From NCBI RefSeq assembly GCF_020162115.1, contig NZ_CP083911.1:2767501-2831500 (forward strand): a stretch of 64,000 bases of DNA, given 5' to 3'. Under the pieces are notes generated by a model, which saw only the letters and a list, made by a program, of their open reading frames with translations, ran no database searches and was not told the origin of the DNA. How positions within the stretch are numbered: position 1 is the first letter of the stretch; each line of letters begins with the position of its first letter. The stretch is from Tepidimonas taiwanensis (GTDB lineage: Bacteria; Pseudomonadota; Gammaproteobacteria; Burkholderiales; Burkholderiaceae_C). Below, piece by piece: positions 9,474-17,821 of the stretch. The translations under genes were made by a program, and so were the position numbers.

Positions 9474-10283
9474 TCAGGCGAGCCAGCGCTTGCGGCGCTT
9501 GTAGCTCTTGACGTCGCGGAAGCTCTTGCGCTCGCCGCCGCCCATGCCGAGGTAAAACTCCTTGACGTCCTCGTTGTTGCGCAGGTCCTCGGCCTTACCG
9601 TCCATCACGATGCGGCCGGACTCCATGATGTAGCCGTAGTTGGCGTAGCGCAGCGCCATGTTGGTGTTCTGCTCCGCGATCAGGAAGGAGACGCGCTCCT
9701 TCTGGTTGAGGTCCTTGACGATCTCGAACACCTCCTCGACGATCTGCGGCGCCAGGCCCATCGACGGCTCATCGAGCAGCACGACGCTGGGGTTGGCCAT
9801 CAGCGCGCGGCCGATTGCGCACATCTGCTGCTCGCCGCCGGACGTGTAGGCCGCCTGGCTGTTGCGGCGCGTCTTCAGGCGCGGAAAGTAGGTGTAGACC
9901 TTCTCCAGGTTGGCGGCGATTTCGCCCTTGTCCTTGCGCGTGTAGGCGCCGGTGAGGAGGTTTTCCTCGATCGTGAGGTGCGCGAAGCAGTGCCGGCCCT
10001 CCATCACCTGCACGACGCCGCGCTTGACCAGTTCCGCGGGGGTGAGGTTGTCGATGCGTTCGCCGCGCAGCTCGATCGAGCCTTTGGTGACCTCGCCGCG
10101 TTCGCCTTTGAGGAGGTTGGAGACGGCGCGCAGCGTGGTCGTCTTGCCAGCGCCGTTGCCGCCCAGGATGGCCGCGATGTCGCCCTCGGCGAGCTGCAGC
10201 GACACGCCCTTGAGGACGAGGATGACGTGGTTGTAGATGACCTCGATGCCGTTGACGGTGAGGACGGGAGCGGGTGTCGTCAT
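9474..10283 (-). CDS. livF: Branched-chain amino acid-type ABC transporter ATPase LivF
   Basis: A 269-residue ATP-binding subunit of a HAAT importer. It has Walker A GGNGAGKTT, signature TSGGEQQM, and Walker B VVLLDEPSMGLAP. The C-terminus is extended by a basic tail (GERKSFRDVKSYKRRKRWLA), longer than in E. coli LivF. It pairs with LivG under the two permeases. It is separated from the upstream binding-protein gene by 155 bases that hold a strong hairpin, so its level may differ from that of the binding protein. Confidence 0.92.
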   Translation of the reverse strand: MTTPAPVLTVNGIEVIYNHVILVLKGVSLQLAEGDIAAILGGNGAGKTTTLRAVSNLLKGERGEVTKGSIELRGERIDNLTPAELVKRGVVQVMEGRHCFAHLTIEENLLTGAYTRKDKGEIAANLEKVYTYFPRLKTRRNSQAAYTSGGEQQMCAIGRALMANPSVVLLDEPSMGLAPQIVEEVFEIVKDLNQKERVSFLIAEQNTNMALRYANYGYIMESGRIVMDGKAEDLRNNEDVKEFYLGMGGGERKSFRDVKSYKRRKRWLA

Positions 10284-10369
10284 GGAAAACCTCGGTAACG
10301 TTGGACGGGGGCGCGGGCACCACGCGTCAGCACCGCACGGCGGCGCTGGCGGATGGCGGCGGCAGGGGT

Positions 10370-10392
10370 GGCACGGGGGCGGTCCCCGTGCC
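10370..10392 (-). other. Intercistronic hairpin between binding-protein gene and livF
   Basis: GGCACGGGG (10370-10378) and CCCCGTGCC (10384-10392) form a perfect 9-bp stem with a 5-base loop, in the gap after the binding-protein stop codon. No T-run follows in the direction of transcription. Hairpins after binding-protein genes often protect the 5' message from 3' exonucleases; that role here is inference. Confidence 0.5.
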
Positions 10393-10438
10393 TGTCCCGT
10401 TCACCCGGCGGCCGGCGCCGGATGAACGCCCGATTGCA

Positions 10439-11776
10439 TCAGGACTGGCAGTCCTGCGGCGTGCGGCGCTGCAGCTTCTTCTCGGCCGCGTACTTGTCGG
10501 CCGCGGCCCGCACCATCGGCTTGAGGATCTGCTCGTCGGCCTGGTACCAGTCGCTGGTGAACTGCCACTTGCTGCCGTCCCAGGTGTGGATGCGCGCCCA
10601 GGCTGCCCCCATGTGGTCTTGGCAGCTGGTGGAGATCGGCCGCATCACACCTTTGAAGCCGAGCGCGTCCAGCTTGGCCTGCGTCAGGTTGAGGTTTTCC
10701 AGGCCCCAGCGCACCTGCTCGCCGGTCATGACCTTGCCCTTGCCGAAGCGCTCCTGCGCGGCGCGCACGCCCTCGACGGCGAGCATCGCGCTGATCGCCC
10801 CGCGCACGTACAGCACCGAGCCGACTTCGTCCTTCGGTCCGGTGCCCTGGCCCTTGGCGTGGACTTTCTCCAGGATTTCCTTGACGAACGGGGCGTTGGG
10901 CTCGGCACCGTGCTGCATGGTGACGGCGTTGTAGCCCTTGGCACCCGCACCGACGTCCTTGACATCGGGCTCGGCGCCGGCCCACCAGACGCCGTACATC
11001 TTCTCGCGCGGATAACCGACAGCCTGGGCTTCCTTCAGGGCAGAAGAGTTCATCACGCCCCAGCCCCACAGCAGCAAGTAGTCCGGCCGCAATTGACGCA
11101 CTTGCAGCCACGTGGATTTTTGCTCCACGCCCGGAGGCGCCACCGGCAGCAGGCTGAGCTGGAAGCCATGCATCGCCGCGCGCTCCTGCAGCAGCGGGAT
11201 CGGTTCCTTGCCGAACGGGCTGTCGTGGTAGACCAACGCGATCTTTTTGCCCCTGAGTTTGTCGAAGCCCCCTTCTTTTTTGGCAATGTGCTGGATCAGC
11301 ACGTCGGCCGCCACCCAGTAGGTGCCGGCCAGGGGGAAGTTCCACTTGAAAACGCCCCCGTCTTGCGACTCGCTGCGGCCGTAGCCCACCGTCATCACAG
11401 GAATCTTGTCGATGGGGGCCTTTTCGGTCAGCGCGAAGGTGATGCCGGTGGACAGCGGCTGGAACATCGTGGCGCCGCCGTGCTTGCCCTTGAGGCGCTC
11501 ATAGCACTCGACCCCGCGGTCGGTGGCGTAGCCGGTTTCGCACTCCTCCCAAATGATTTTGACGCCGTTGATGCCACCGCGCGCGTTGGTGAGCTTCAGG
11601 TAGTCGACGAAGCCGTTGGCCCACGGCACGCCGTTGGGGGCGTAAGCGCCGGTGCGGTACACCAGCACCGGGAAAAACTGTTCTTTGGCCTGCGCGTGTG
11701 CGGCGGTGCCCACCAGCGCGCTGGACAGGGCGGCCGCCGCGACAGCCACGGCGAGGACGGTGGAACGTAGCTTCAT
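10439..11776 (-). CDS. HAAT-family periplasmic substrate-binding protein
   Basis: A 445-residue type I periplasmic binding protein with a clear signal peptide (about 1-28, ending AAHAQA). The mature part starts KEQFFPVLVYRTGAYAPNG and is longer than E. coli LivJ/LivK (~345), typical of the subgroup found with acyl-CoA ligase genes in Burkholderiales. A strong ribosome site (GAAGGAG) precedes ATG. It delivers substrate to LivH/LivM. Given two ligase-like genes in the operon, an organic acid (aromatic or fatty) is at least as likely as an amino acid. Confidence 0.88.
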   Translation of the reverse strand: MKLRSTVLAVAVAAAALSSALVGTAAHAQAKEQFFPVLVYRTGAYAPNGVPWANGFVDYLKLTNARGGINGVKIIWEECETGYATDRGVECYERLKGKHGGATMFQPLSTGITFALTEKAPIDKIPVMTVGYGRSESQDGGVFKWNFPLAGTYWVAADVLIQHIAKKEGGFDKLRGKKIALVYHDSPFGKEPIPLLQERAAMHGFQLSLLPVAPPGVEQKSTWLQVRQLRPDYLLLWGWGVMNSSALKEAQAVGYPREKMYGVWWAGAEPDVKDVGAGAKGYNAVTMQHGAEPNAPFVKEILEKVHAKGQGTGPKDEVGSVLYVRGAISAMLAVEGVRAAQERFGKGKVMTGEQVRWGLENLNLTQAKLDALGFKGVMRPISTSCQDHMGAAWARIHTWDGSKWQFTSDWYQADEQILKPMVRAAADKYAAEKKLQRRTPQDCQS

Positions 11777-11825
11777 GGTCTGTCTCCTTCAGGTTGGAAG
11801 CACGGGTGGGGAAAAATCGTCGGTC

Positions 11826-12902
11826 TCAGTGCGGGAACGGCCAGATGCGCAGCTTTTGCTTGCCGATGCTCCACAACTTGGCCAAACCGTGCGGCTCGAC
11901 GATCAGGAACCACACGATCAGCGCCCCGAAGATCATGTACTCGGCATGAGATACCGCGGCGGTGGAGACGTCAATCCCGAACAACCCGCCCAGCCAGGGC
12001 AGAAACTGGTTCAGGAAGATCGGCAGGATCACGATGAACGCGGCACCGAAGAAGCTGCCCATGATCGAGCCCAGGCCGCCGATGATCACCATGAACAGCA
12101 GCTGGAACGAGCGGTCGACGGAAAAGGCCGCCGGCTCCCACGAGCCCAGATGCACAAAGCCCCACAGCGCACCGGCGACGCCGACGATGAAGGAGCTGAC
12201 CGCGAAGGCCGACAGCTTGGCGTACACGGGCCGGATGCCGATCACCGCCGCGGCCACGTCCATGTCGCGGATGGCCATCCACTCGCGCCCGATCGCCGAG
12301 CGCACCAGGTTCTTGGCCAGCAGCGCGAACACCACGACGAAGGTCAGGGCCAGCAGGTATTTCTCCTGCGGCGTGTCGATCCTCCAGCCGAAGACGTTGA
12401 GGTTGGAAACCGACACCGACCCCGAGGGGTTGTAGTTGGTGAACCAGCCGATGCGCAGGAACGCCCAGTCGCAGAAGAATTGCGCCGCCAGTGTCGCGAC
12501 CGCCAGATACAGACCTTTGACGCGTAGGCTCGGGATACCGAAGAACATCCCGACGAGCGTCGCGCACAGGCCGCCGATCAGCAGCGCGGCGATGAGCGGC
12601 ATCCCCTCGATGCGTACGAAGACGTTGTACGCCATGTACGCGCCCACCGCCATGAACGCGCCCGATCCGAGCGAGATCTGGCCGCAGTAGCCGACCAGGA
12701 TGTTGACCCCGATCGCCGCGAGCGACAGGATCAGAAACGGAATCAGGATCGCGCGAAAGAGGTACTCGTCGGCGAGCAGCGGCACCCCGATGAACGCGAA
12801 GGCAACCAGGGCGAGGATGGCCCAGCGGTCCTGCGCGATCGGAAAGATCTGCTGGTCGGCGCGGTAGCTGGTCTTGAACTGGCCGTTTTCGCGGTAGAAC
12901 AT
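11826..12902 (-). CDS. livM: HAAT-family permease LivM
   Basis: A 358-residue inner-membrane permease with about nine to ten hydrophobic segments. It contains the family block GYCGQISLGSGAFMAVGAYM (about 121-140). The N-terminal ~25 residues are polar (MFYRENGQFKTSYRADQQIF). A good ribosome site (GGGGGAGG) lies before the ATG. It forms the membrane channel with LivH, 15 bases upstream. Confidence 0.92.
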   Translation of the reverse strand: MFYRENGQFKTSYRADQQIFPIAQDRWAILALVAFAFIGVPLLADEYLFRAILIPFLILSLAAIGVNILVGYCGQISLGSGAFMAVGAYMAYNVFVRIEGMPLIAALLIGGLCATLVGMFFGIPSLRVKGLYLAVATLAAQFFCDWAFLRIGWFTNYNPSGSVSVSNLNVFGWRIDTPQEKYLLALTFVVVFALLAKNLVRSAIGREWMAIRDMDVAAAVIGIRPVYAKLSAFAVSSFIVGVAGALWGFVHLGSWEPAAFSVDRSFQLLFMVIIGGLGSIMGSFFGAAFIVILPIFLNQFLPWLGGLFGIDVSTAAVSHAEYMIFGALIVWFLIVEPHGLAKLWSIGKQKLRIWPFPH

Positions 12903-12917
12903 GGTGTGGCCTCCCCC

Positions 12918-13847
12918 TCAGACGCGGTCGATGATTTTTTCGCCGAACAGTCCCTGCGGACGGAACAGCAGGAACACCAGCGCCAGCACGTAGGCGAACC
13001 AGATTTCGATGCCGCCGCCCACGTAGGGGCCGAGGTACACCTCGGACAGCTTCTCGCCGACGCCGATGATGAGGCCGCCGATGATGGCGCCCGGCACCGA
13101 GGTCAGGCCGCCGAGGATGATCACCGGCAGCGCCCGCAGTGCGACGGTGGCGAGCGAGAACTGCACCCCCAGCTTGGAACCCCAGATCATCCCGGCGACC
13201 AGCGCGACGATCCCCGCCACCGTCCAGACGATGACCCAGATGCGATTGAGCGGAATGCCGATCGACTGCGCGGCCTGGTGGTCGTCGGCCACCGCGCGCA
13301 GCGCGCGGCCGGTGGCGGTTTTTTGGAAGAAGAGCGACAGCGTGGCCACCAGCACGGCAGCGATGCCGGCGGCGATCAGGTCTTCCTGGTTGAGCAGGAT
13401 GCCGCCTTCGAACGTGTCCTCGAGGATGAAGATCGGGTCCTTGGGCATGCCGATGTTGATCTGGTAGATGTCGCTGCCGAAGATCGTCTGCCCCAGGCCG
13501 TCGAGGAAGTAGGTGATGCCCAGCGTCGCCATCAGCAGCGTCGCCCCCTCCTGGTTGACCAGGTGCCGCAGCACCAGCGCCTCGATCAGCCACGCGACGA
13601 GGAACATCAACAGCGCCGCGGCGAGGAAGGCGAGCACGTTGGCCAGCAGCAGGCTCTCGAAGCCGAACCACTGCGGAAACCACTCGGCAAAGCGCGCCAT
13701 CGCCAGCGCGGCGAACAGCACCATCGCGCCCTGCGCGAAGTTGAACACGCCGGAGGCCTTGAAGATCAGCACGAAGCCGAGTGCCACCAGCGAATACAGC
13801 ATGCCCGTCATCAGGCCGCCGAACAGGGTTTCGAGGAAAAAGGCCAT
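12918..13847 (-). CDS. livH: HAAT-family permease LivH
   Basis: A 309-residue inner-membrane permease with about eight hydrophobic segments and the family N-terminus (LFGGLMTGMLYSLVALGFVL). The conserved cytoplasmic EAA-like region is around residues 200-230. It follows livG by 16 bases and precedes livM by 15, so the three genes are one transcript. Confidence 0.92.
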   Translation of the reverse strand: MAFFLETLFGGLMTGMLYSLVALGFVLIFKASGVFNFAQGAMVLFAALAMARFAEWFPQWFGFESLLLANVLAFLAAALLMFLVAWLIEALVLRHLVNQEGATLLMATLGITYFLDGLGQTIFGSDIYQINIGMPKDPIFILEDTFEGGILLNQEDLIAAGIAAVLVATLSLFFQKTATGRALRAVADDHQAAQSIGIPLNRIWVIVWTVAGIVALVAGMIWGSKLGVQFSLATVALRALPVIILGGLTSVPGAIIGGLIIGVGEKLSEVYLGPYVGGGIEIWFAYVLALVFLLFRPQGLFGEKIIDRV

Positions 13848-13863
13848 CGTCGAGGCTCCTGGG

Positions 13864-14649
13864 TCAGTGGCTCGTGCCGAGATAGGCGCGGATGACGTCT
13901 TCGTTGTTGCGCACCTCGTCCGGCGTGCCGTCGCCGATCTTCTTGCCGTAGTCGAGCACGACGACGCGGTCCGAGATGTCCATCACCACCCCCATGTCGT
14001 GCTCGATCAGCACGATCGTGGTGCCGAACTCGTCGTTGACGTCGAGGATGAAGCGGCACATGTCCTGCTTTTCCTCGACGTTCATGCCGGCCATCGGCTC
14101 GTCCAGCAGCAGCATCTGCGGCTCCATCGCCAGCGCGCGGCCGAGGTCCACGCGCTTTTGCAGCCCGTAGGGGAGCTGGCCAACGGGCGTCTTGCGGTAG
14201 GCCTGGATTTCGAGGAAGTCGATGATGCGCTCGACCACCTCGCGGTGCGCGATCTCCTCGCGCTCGGCCGGGCCGATGCGCAGCGCCTGCAGGAAGAGGT
14301 TGCTCTTCATGCGCAGGTTGCGCCCGGTCATGATGTTGTCGAGCACGCTCATGCCCTTGAACAGCGCCAGGTTCTGGAACGTGCGCGCGATGCCCATCTC
14401 GGCGACCTGGCGCGAGTTCATGTGCTTGAACGTCTGGCCGCGGAAGGTGATCGTGCCCTCCTGCGGGGTGTAGACGCCGTTGATGCAGTTGAGCATCGAG
14501 CTCTTGCCGGCGCCGTTGGGGCCGATGATGGCGCGGATCTCGTGCTCGCGTACGTTGAAGCTGATGTCGGTCAGCGCCTTGACGCCGCCGAAGCGCAGGC
14601 TGATGTTTTGGACGTCGAGGATGACGTCACCGATTTGCTTGTGGGCCAT
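13864..14649 (-). CDS. livG: Branched-chain amino acid-type ABC transporter ATPase LivG
   Basis: A 261-residue ATPase subunit with Walker A GPNGAGKSS (about residues 40-48) and a Walker B LLLDEPMAGMN. The segment after Walker A (MLNCINGVYTPQEGTITFRG) is typical of LivG. It lies 30 bases after the acyl-CoA ligase gene and heads the transporter part of the operon. Confidence 0.92.
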   Translation of the reverse strand: MAHKQIGDVILDVQNISLRFGGVKALTDISFNVREHEIRAIIGPNGAGKSSMLNCINGVYTPQEGTITFRGQTFKHMNSRQVAEMGIARTFQNLALFKGMSVLDNIMTGRNLRMKSNLFLQALRIGPAEREEIAHREVVERIIDFLEIQAYRKTPVGQLPYGLQKRVDLGRALAMEPQMLLLDEPMAGMNVEEKQDMCRFILDVNDEFGTTIVLIEHDMGVVMDISDRVVVLDYGKKIGDGTPDEVRNNEDVIRAYLGTSH

Positions 14650-14679
14650 GGAGCGTCCTGAAAATGCGTCGGGGCGGGC

Positions 14680-16626
14680 TCAGGCAGCGGCCTGCACGGG
14701 GGCGTAGGTCTTGGCGTCGACGATGCGCAGCGTCGCGCTGATGAGGCCCGTGCGGCCATCCTCGAACTTCACCTGGGTCTCGATGTACTGCTCGGTCTTG
14801 CCGCCGTAGAGCGCGTCGACCAGCACCGCGTACTTCTCGCCGATGAAGCCACGGCGGACCTTGTTGGTGCGGGTGAGCTCGCCGTCGTCGGCGTCGAGTT
14901 CCTTGTGCAGGATGAGGAAGCGGTGGATCTGGCTGCCCGAGAGCATGGCGTCGCGGCTGAGGTCGGCGTTGACCTTCTCGACGCATTCCTGGATCAGTGC
15001 GTACACCTCGGGTTTGCCGGCGAGGTCGGTGTAGCCGGCGTAGGGCAGGCCGCGTCGCTCGGCCCAGTTGCCCACCGCCTCGAAGTCGATGTTGATCATC
15101 GCGCATACCTTCTCGCGCCCGTCGCCGAACGCCACCGCCTCCTTGATGTACGAGAAGAACTTGAGCTTGTTCTCGACGTACTTGGGCGCGAACATCGCGC
15201 CGTCGTGCGGGCCGCCCTTGAGGCGCCCGACGTCCTTGACGCGGTCGATGATCTTGAGGTGGCCGCTGGCGTCGATGAAGCCCGCGTCGCTCGTGTGGTA
15301 CCAGCCGTCGGCGTCCAGCACCTCGGCGGTGGCCTTGGGGTTTTTGTAGTACTCCTTGAGCAGCCCCGGCGAGCGCACCAGGATTTCCCCCGCGTCGGAG
15401 AGCTTGATTTCCACCCCCTCGCATGGCACGCCGACCGTGTCGGCGCGCACCTCGTGGTCCGGCTGCAGGCAGACGAACACGGCCGTCTCGGTCGAGCCGT
15501 AGAGCTGCTTGAGGTTGATGCCGATCGAGCGGTAGAACGTGAACAGGTCGGGGCCGATCGCTTCTCCCGCGGTGTAGGCGACGCGCACGCGCGAGAAGCC
15601 CAGGTTGTTGCGCAGCGGGCCGTAGACGAGGAGGTTGCCGATCGCGTACAGCAGCCGGTCACCCAGGCCGACCGGTTTGCCGTCCATCAGCTGCGGCCCG
15701 ACGCGGCGCGCGACGTCCATAAAATAGTGGAACATCTTGCGCTTGAGGGCGCCGGAGTCCTCCATACGGATCATCACGCTGGTGAGCATCCCCTCGAAGA
15801 TGCGCGGCGGCGCGAAGTAGTAGGTCGGCCCGATCTCCTTGAGGTCGATCATCACCGTGTTCGACGACTCGGGGCAGTTGACCACGTAGCCGCAGCACAG
15901 CCACTGCGCGTAGCTGAAGATGTTCTGGCCAATCCACGCCGGGGGCAGGTAGGCCAGCACTTCCTCCTTCTCGGTGAGCTTGTCGAACTTCGCCCCCACC
16001 TCCGCGCGGTTGAGCAGCGTGTAGTGGGTGTGCACGACCCCCTTGGGGTTGCCGGTGGTGCCGGAGGTGAAGAACATCGCCGCGACGTCGTCGGGCTGGC
16101 CCTTGTCGACCTCTTCCTGGAAAAAGTCCGGGTGTTCCTGGCAGAAGACGGCGCCGGCGGCCTCGATCTCCTTCAGGCCCGCGAGCCCCGGCGCGTCATA
16201 GTTGCGCAGCCCCCGCGGGTCGTCGAACAGGATGTGCTCGAGCTGCGGGCACTGCGTCCGGATCTCGAGCATCTTGTCCACCTGCTCCTGGTCCTCCACC
16301 ACCGCGAAGCGCACCTCCGCGTTGTTGATGGGGAAGACGCATTCGGCCGCCACCGCGTCCTGGTACAGCGGCACCGGGATGGCGCCGAGCGACTGCGTGG
16401 CGAGCATCGTCGCGTACAGGCTCGGGCGATTGGCGCCGATGACCACCAGGTGCTCGCCGCGGCGCAGGCCGAGTTGGTGCAGCCCGGCGGCGAGGTGGCG
16501 AACGCGGTCGAGCATCTGGCGCCAGCTGGTCGTCTGCCAGATGCCGTATTCCTTCTCGCGCATCGCCGGGGCGTCGGGGCGGGCGCTCGCGTGCTGGATC
16601 AGCAGGCGGGGAAAGGTGGTGCGCAT
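14680..16626 (-). CDS. AMP-dependent acyl-CoA ligase (long-chain acyl-CoA synthetase type)
   Basis: A 648-residue adenylate-forming enzyme with P-loop TSGTTGNPKG (187-196), LYGSTETAVF, and GWYHTSDAGFID. A ~60-residue insert around the IIDRVKD segment is typical of long acyl-CoA synthetases. It activates a carboxylic acid with ATP and CoA. The frame is open to 16854, but ATG 16626 is preferred because GCAGAGGAG precedes it and homology starts there. It is the first gene of an operon that goes on with livGHM, the binding protein, livF and a PaaK-like gene, so it probably traps the imported acid as its CoA ester. Confidence 0.87.
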   Translation of the reverse strand: MRTTFPRLLIQHASARPDAPAMREKEYGIWQTTSWRQMLDRVRHLAAGLHQLGLRRGEHLVVIGANRPSLYATMLATQSLGAIPVPLYQDAVAAECVFPINNAEVRFAVVEDQEQVDKMLEIRTQCPQLEHILFDDPRGLRNYDAPGLAGLKEIEAAGAVFCQEHPDFFQEEVDKGQPDDVAAMFFTSGTTGNPKGVVHTHYTLLNRAEVGAKFDKLTEKEEVLAYLPPAWIGQNIFSYAQWLCCGYVVNCPESSNTVMIDLKEIGPTYYFAPPRIFEGMLTSVMIRMEDSGALKRKMFHYFMDVARRVGPQLMDGKPVGLGDRLLYAIGNLLVYGPLRNNLGFSRVRVAYTAGEAIGPDLFTFYRSIGINLKQLYGSTETAVFVCLQPDHEVRADTVGVPCEGVEIKLSDAGEILVRSPGLLKEYYKNPKATAEVLDADGWYHTSDAGFIDASGHLKIIDRVKDVGRLKGGPHDGAMFAPKYVENKLKFFSYIKEAVAFGDGREKVCAMINIDFEAVGNWAERRGLPYAGYTDLAGKPEVYALIQECVEKVNADLSRDAMLSGSQIHRFLILHKELDADDGELTRTNKVRRGFIGEKYAVLVDALYGGKTEQYIETQVKFEDGRTGLISATLRIVDAKTYAPVQAAA

Positions 16627-16700
16627 GGGGTCTCCTCTGCTGCGGCGGGCCGTGCGGACATGGCCCTGGCCACGTCTTGGGTGCCACTGTACGGCGAGAT

Positions 16701-16752
16701 TTGACGCCTTTCTGTCCATCCGTTGACAATTCCCGCTGGGATTTTTCCTAAT
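16701..16752. promoter_or_regulatory. Divergent promoter region with TTGAC direct repeats
   Basis: The 214 bases between the ligase gene (minus) and the Crp-type gene (plus) hold both promoters. TTGACA (16723-16728) and CCTAAT (16747-16752), 18 apart, could serve the plus-strand gene. TTGAC occurs twice, at 16701-16705 and 16723-16727, 22 bases apart, or two helical turns. ATCGGG is also repeated at 16751-16756 and 16765-16770. Regulator binding here is inference. Confidence 0.4.
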
Positions 16753-16840
16753 CGGGTTTTCCCTCATCGGGCGATCGCGCGAGGCTGCGACCATTGGTGC
16801 TTGCCCCTTGCTCGATGAGTCGCGTGTGGAGGTGATCCGG

Positions 16841-17557
16841 ATGTCTGTGGTCAACCGGCTGCGTCAACGTGCCCGCCCGCTGACCGAGGAAGAACTGGCC
16901 AGCATTCCATGGTTGGCGCGCCTCGAGGAAGAGGCACGTGCACGCGCGCAGCGCGCCCTCATGGTCAGCGAGGCCGAGCCCGGGGACTACATCTGCCGCG
17001 TCGGGCGCCCGGTGACATACTGGTTCGGGTTGATCGACGGGCTGCTCAAAATGAGCAACGACGACAGCCAGGGGCCGATCATGACCTTCACGGGGGTGGC
17101 CCCGGGCGGCTGGTTCGGCGAGGGCACGGCGCTCAAGCGCGAGGCTTACCGCTACAACATCCAGGCGCTGCGCCGCAGCCGCGTCGCGGGGCTGCCGGTG
17201 GAGACGTTTCACTGGCTGCTGGATCACTCGATCGCCTTCAACCGCTCCGTGATGAACCAGCTCAACGAGCGCCTGGGCCAGTTCATCGCGGCGCGCGAGA
17301 TCGACCGCATCGCCGACCCGGACGTGCGCGTCGCGCGCAGCCTGGCGAATCTGTTCCACCCGGGCCTGTTCCCGGGCGTCGGGGAGGTGTTGCGCATCAC
17401 GCAGCAGGAGCTGGCGTATCTGGTGGGGTTGTCGCGCCAGCGCGTCAACCGGGCGCTGGCGCGCTGGGAGCAGGCGGGTGCGATCCGCGTCGAGTACGGG
17501 GGCTTGCGCGTGCTGGATCTCGCAACCCTGCGCGGGGCGGGGCGCGACCGGCTATGA
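16841..17557 (+). CDS. Crp/Fnr-family transcription regulator
   Basis: A 238-residue regulator with an N-terminal cyclic-nucleotide-binding-like beta-roll (about 50-140, including GGWFGEGTAL) and a C-terminal winged helix (about 180-235) with recognition segment LAYLVGLSRQRVNRAL. There is no Fe-S cysteine cluster, only one Cys in the N-terminal part, so it is not an oxygen-sensing FNR. ATG 16841 is favoured over upstream TTG/GTG codons because GGAGGTG (16827-16833) lies 7 bases before it. It is divergent to the two-ligase importer operon and is the obvious candidate regulator. Its ligand is unknown. Confidence 0.85.
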   Translation: MSVVNRLRQRARPLTEEELASIPWLARLEEEARARAQRALMVSEAEPGDYICRVGRPVTYWFGLIDGLLKMSNDDSQGPIMTFTGVAPGGWFGEGTALKREAYRYNIQALRRSRVAGLPVETFHWLLDHSIAFNRSVMNQLNERLGQFIAAREIDRIADPDVRVARSLANLFHPGLFPGVGEVLRITQQELAYLVGLSRQRVNRALARWEQAGAIRVEYGGLRVLDLATLRGAGRDRL

Positions 17558-17699
17558 CGGACGCGGCGGTCCTCGCGCCGCCGTGCGCGTGCCATTGTGC
17601 GCACCGGGCGGGGGCGGGGGCGGATCACCGCGGCCGGGGCGTCGTGCCGGCGTGGGGCGCGCGGGCGTATCCCCGTGTCCAGTGCGCAGCCAAAGGGGG

Positions 17700-17727
17700 C
17701 TTGAATTCGCGCGGATCGCCCCGATCT
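17700..17727 (+). promoter_or_regulatory. Possible sigma-32 heat-shock promoter of htpG
   Basis: CTTGAA (17700-17705) and CCCCGATCT (17719-17727) are 13 bases apart, close to the sigma-32 consensus (CTTGAAA, 11-16 bases, CCCCATNT). The downstream gene is a known heat-shock gene in many bacteria. The -10 differs from consensus at two or three places. The rest of the 264-base gap shows nothing else clear. Confidence 0.45.
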
Positions 17728-17821
17728 GAGCCGGTCGTGGCGCGGCGGCGCACCTTCACCCCCGGGCGAGGCCTGGCCGCCGCTGACCGTCCTGTTTCTG
17801 TCTTTGCCGATACGACCGTCC

